5,498 nt of DNA from Bacteroidota bacterium (GTDB taxonomy: Bacteria; Bacteroidota; Bacteroidia; Bacteroidales; Paludibacteraceae). Positions 4,688 through 5,498 of the stretch are shown in pieces (the stretch's first letter is position 1; each line of letters opens with the position of its first letter). The stretch is taken from the NCBI GenBank assembly GCA_021804525.1, contig JAJZHJ010000115.1, positions 1 to 5,498 of the forward strand, read 5' to 3'. A program made the position numbers and the translations under genes. The notes below the pieces were generated by a model, which searched no databases, was not told where the DNA came from, and saw only the letters and a program-made list of their open reading frames with translations.

Positions 4688-5498
4688 TTAAAAAATGTTT
4701 GCCATATTTCGATCATTTGTAACCATCTTTCCACCAGGCGTGTAAAGAAAATTCAATGTTTCTTTGTAAACAGATTCGACTTCGCCTCTCGCAACTTTAA
4801 GCGTACTGTTAATCATTCGATTTTGTTCTGTAAATGGCTCTGAAAGAATGGCAAATGCTGTAGGCAGCCATCGTTCGGGAAACATACCTGCATGAACTCC
4901 TCCACTTCTGAATTTATTAATATCATGCAAAATACATTGAATCGCCTCCTTTTTACCTTCAATGGTAGATATCTCGTGTTTCACGTGGCGCTTAAGGGAA
5001 TCGCGATTGGGAACTATCAATGCTACAGTATAAGCTTTTTGATTGTTGTGTAAAAACAGTTGATCGATATGATGCGAGTTGGACACCAGAGCTTCTTCGA
5101 TGCCTTCGGGACTATATTTTTCGCCGTCGTTGCCAATTAAAAGACTTTTAAATCGCCCTAACACATACAAATAGCCAGTTTGGTTCATGTAACCCATATC
5201 ACCTGTATGTAACCAACCATCACGTAATACATCATGTGTTGAACCAGGATTTTTCCAATAACCGGCCATCACATTTTCACCACGCACCATGATTTCGCCG
5301 ACTTCACCTAACGAAAGTTCGCTGCCTTGGCTGTCAATGATCTTCAAATTCAATGGACTCACTAATTTCCCTGAAGAACCTAAAAGATGATTGATTGGGC
5401 CATTGGATGAGATTACAGGCGTTGCTTCAGACAGTCCGTAACCTTGAAACATTGGAATTCCAAGAGCAAAAAAGAATTGCTGCAATTCCACATCCAAC
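4688..5498 (-). CDS. Long-chain acyl-CoA ligase, AMP-binding (C-terminal half)
   Basis: The protein is cut by the right edge of the window. 269 codons are seen, roughly the last half of a protein that usually has about 550-600 residues. Such enzymes activate fatty acids with ATP to acyl-AMP and then form acyl-CoA, at the cytoplasmic side. Counting from the first visible full codon (a TTG, Leu), the adenylate-forming motifs are YGLSEATP (20-27), GWLHTGDMGY with ATP-ribose Asp100, and the hinge GRFKSLLIGNDGEKYSPEGIE with Arg115. Near the end, INSTLKVARGE holds Lys234, the usual adenylation lysine. The motifs fit the long-chain (FadD15-like) branch, but the substrate cannot be fixed from this half. 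The gene is the first visible member of a minus-strand series leading into mtaB and tgt, with no clear terminator between it and mtaB. Confidence 0.9.
   Translation of the reverse strand, partial: LDVELQQFFFALGIPMFQGYGLSEATPVISSNGPINHLLGSSGKLVSPLNLKIIDSQGSELSLGEVGEIMVRGENVMAGYWKNPGSTHDVLRDGWLHTGDMGYMNQTGYLYVLGRFKSLLIGNDGEKYSPEGIEEALVSNSHHIDQLFLHNNQKAYTVALIVPNRDSLKRHVKHEISTIEGKKEAIQCILHDINKFRSGGVHAGMFPERWLPTAFAILSEPFTEQNRMINSTLKVARGEVESVYKETLNFLYTPGGKMVTNDRNMANIF

Noticed and set aside
4504..4722. 72-codon open frame on the plus strand
   Set aside because: It is antisense to the start of mtaB and the end of the ligase gene and has no recognisable motifs.
4659..4843. AGGAGG (4659-4664) followed at 11 nt by an ATG and a 56-codon plus-strand frame
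   Set aside because: It looks like a Shine-Dalgarno start, but the frame is antisense to the acyl-CoA ligase and Bacteroidota make little use of such sites.

Overview
The window looks like chromosomal DNA from a Bacteroidota bacterium, most likely of the order Bacteroidales. The evidence is an AT-rich base composition, promoter-like sequences of the Bacteroidota TAnnTTTG type, no Shine-Dalgarno sequences before the genes, tRNA genes without an encoded CCA end, and protein sequences (Tgt, MtaB, acyl-CoA ligase) of the kind familiar from that group. I cannot name a genus.

Layout from left to right. Positions 1-340 hold no convincing gene but contain several AT-rich inverted repeats, two of them interleaved like a pseudoknot, and the terminator of tpx. 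A thiol peroxidase gene (tpx, minus strand, 341-841) follows. Its promoter lies at 885-916. Transcribed in the opposite direction is a tRNA pair, tRNA-Pro(GGG) at 1008-1083 and tRNA-Val(GAC) at 1136-1210. Each tRNA is followed by its own intrinsic terminator. A third, long-looped hairpin with a T-run sits at 1278-1348. A small lipoprotein of unknown function (minus, 1402-1899) has a -7 box overlapped by an inverted repeat.

The right half is a minus-strand cluster: the C-terminal half of a long-chain acyl-CoA ligase (4688 to the window edge), then mtaB (3292-4620), then tgt (2146-3276). mtaB and tgt are 15 bp apart and are probably co-transcribed. Both encode enzymes that modify the tRNA anticodon loop: MtaB methylthiolates t6A37, and Tgt inserts preQ1 at position 34 on the way to queuosine. 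Neither tRNA in the window is an expected substrate of either enzyme.

Most of this is ordinary housekeeping content. The points most worth a second look are the Tgt protein, which has lost all three zinc-binding cysteines while keeping the histidine and all catalytic residues, the long-looped hairpin at 1278-1348 as a possible small RNA, the dyad over the lipoprotein promoter, and the interleaved repeats at 98-156. I see no mobile element, CRISPR array, defence system or other obviously new system here.
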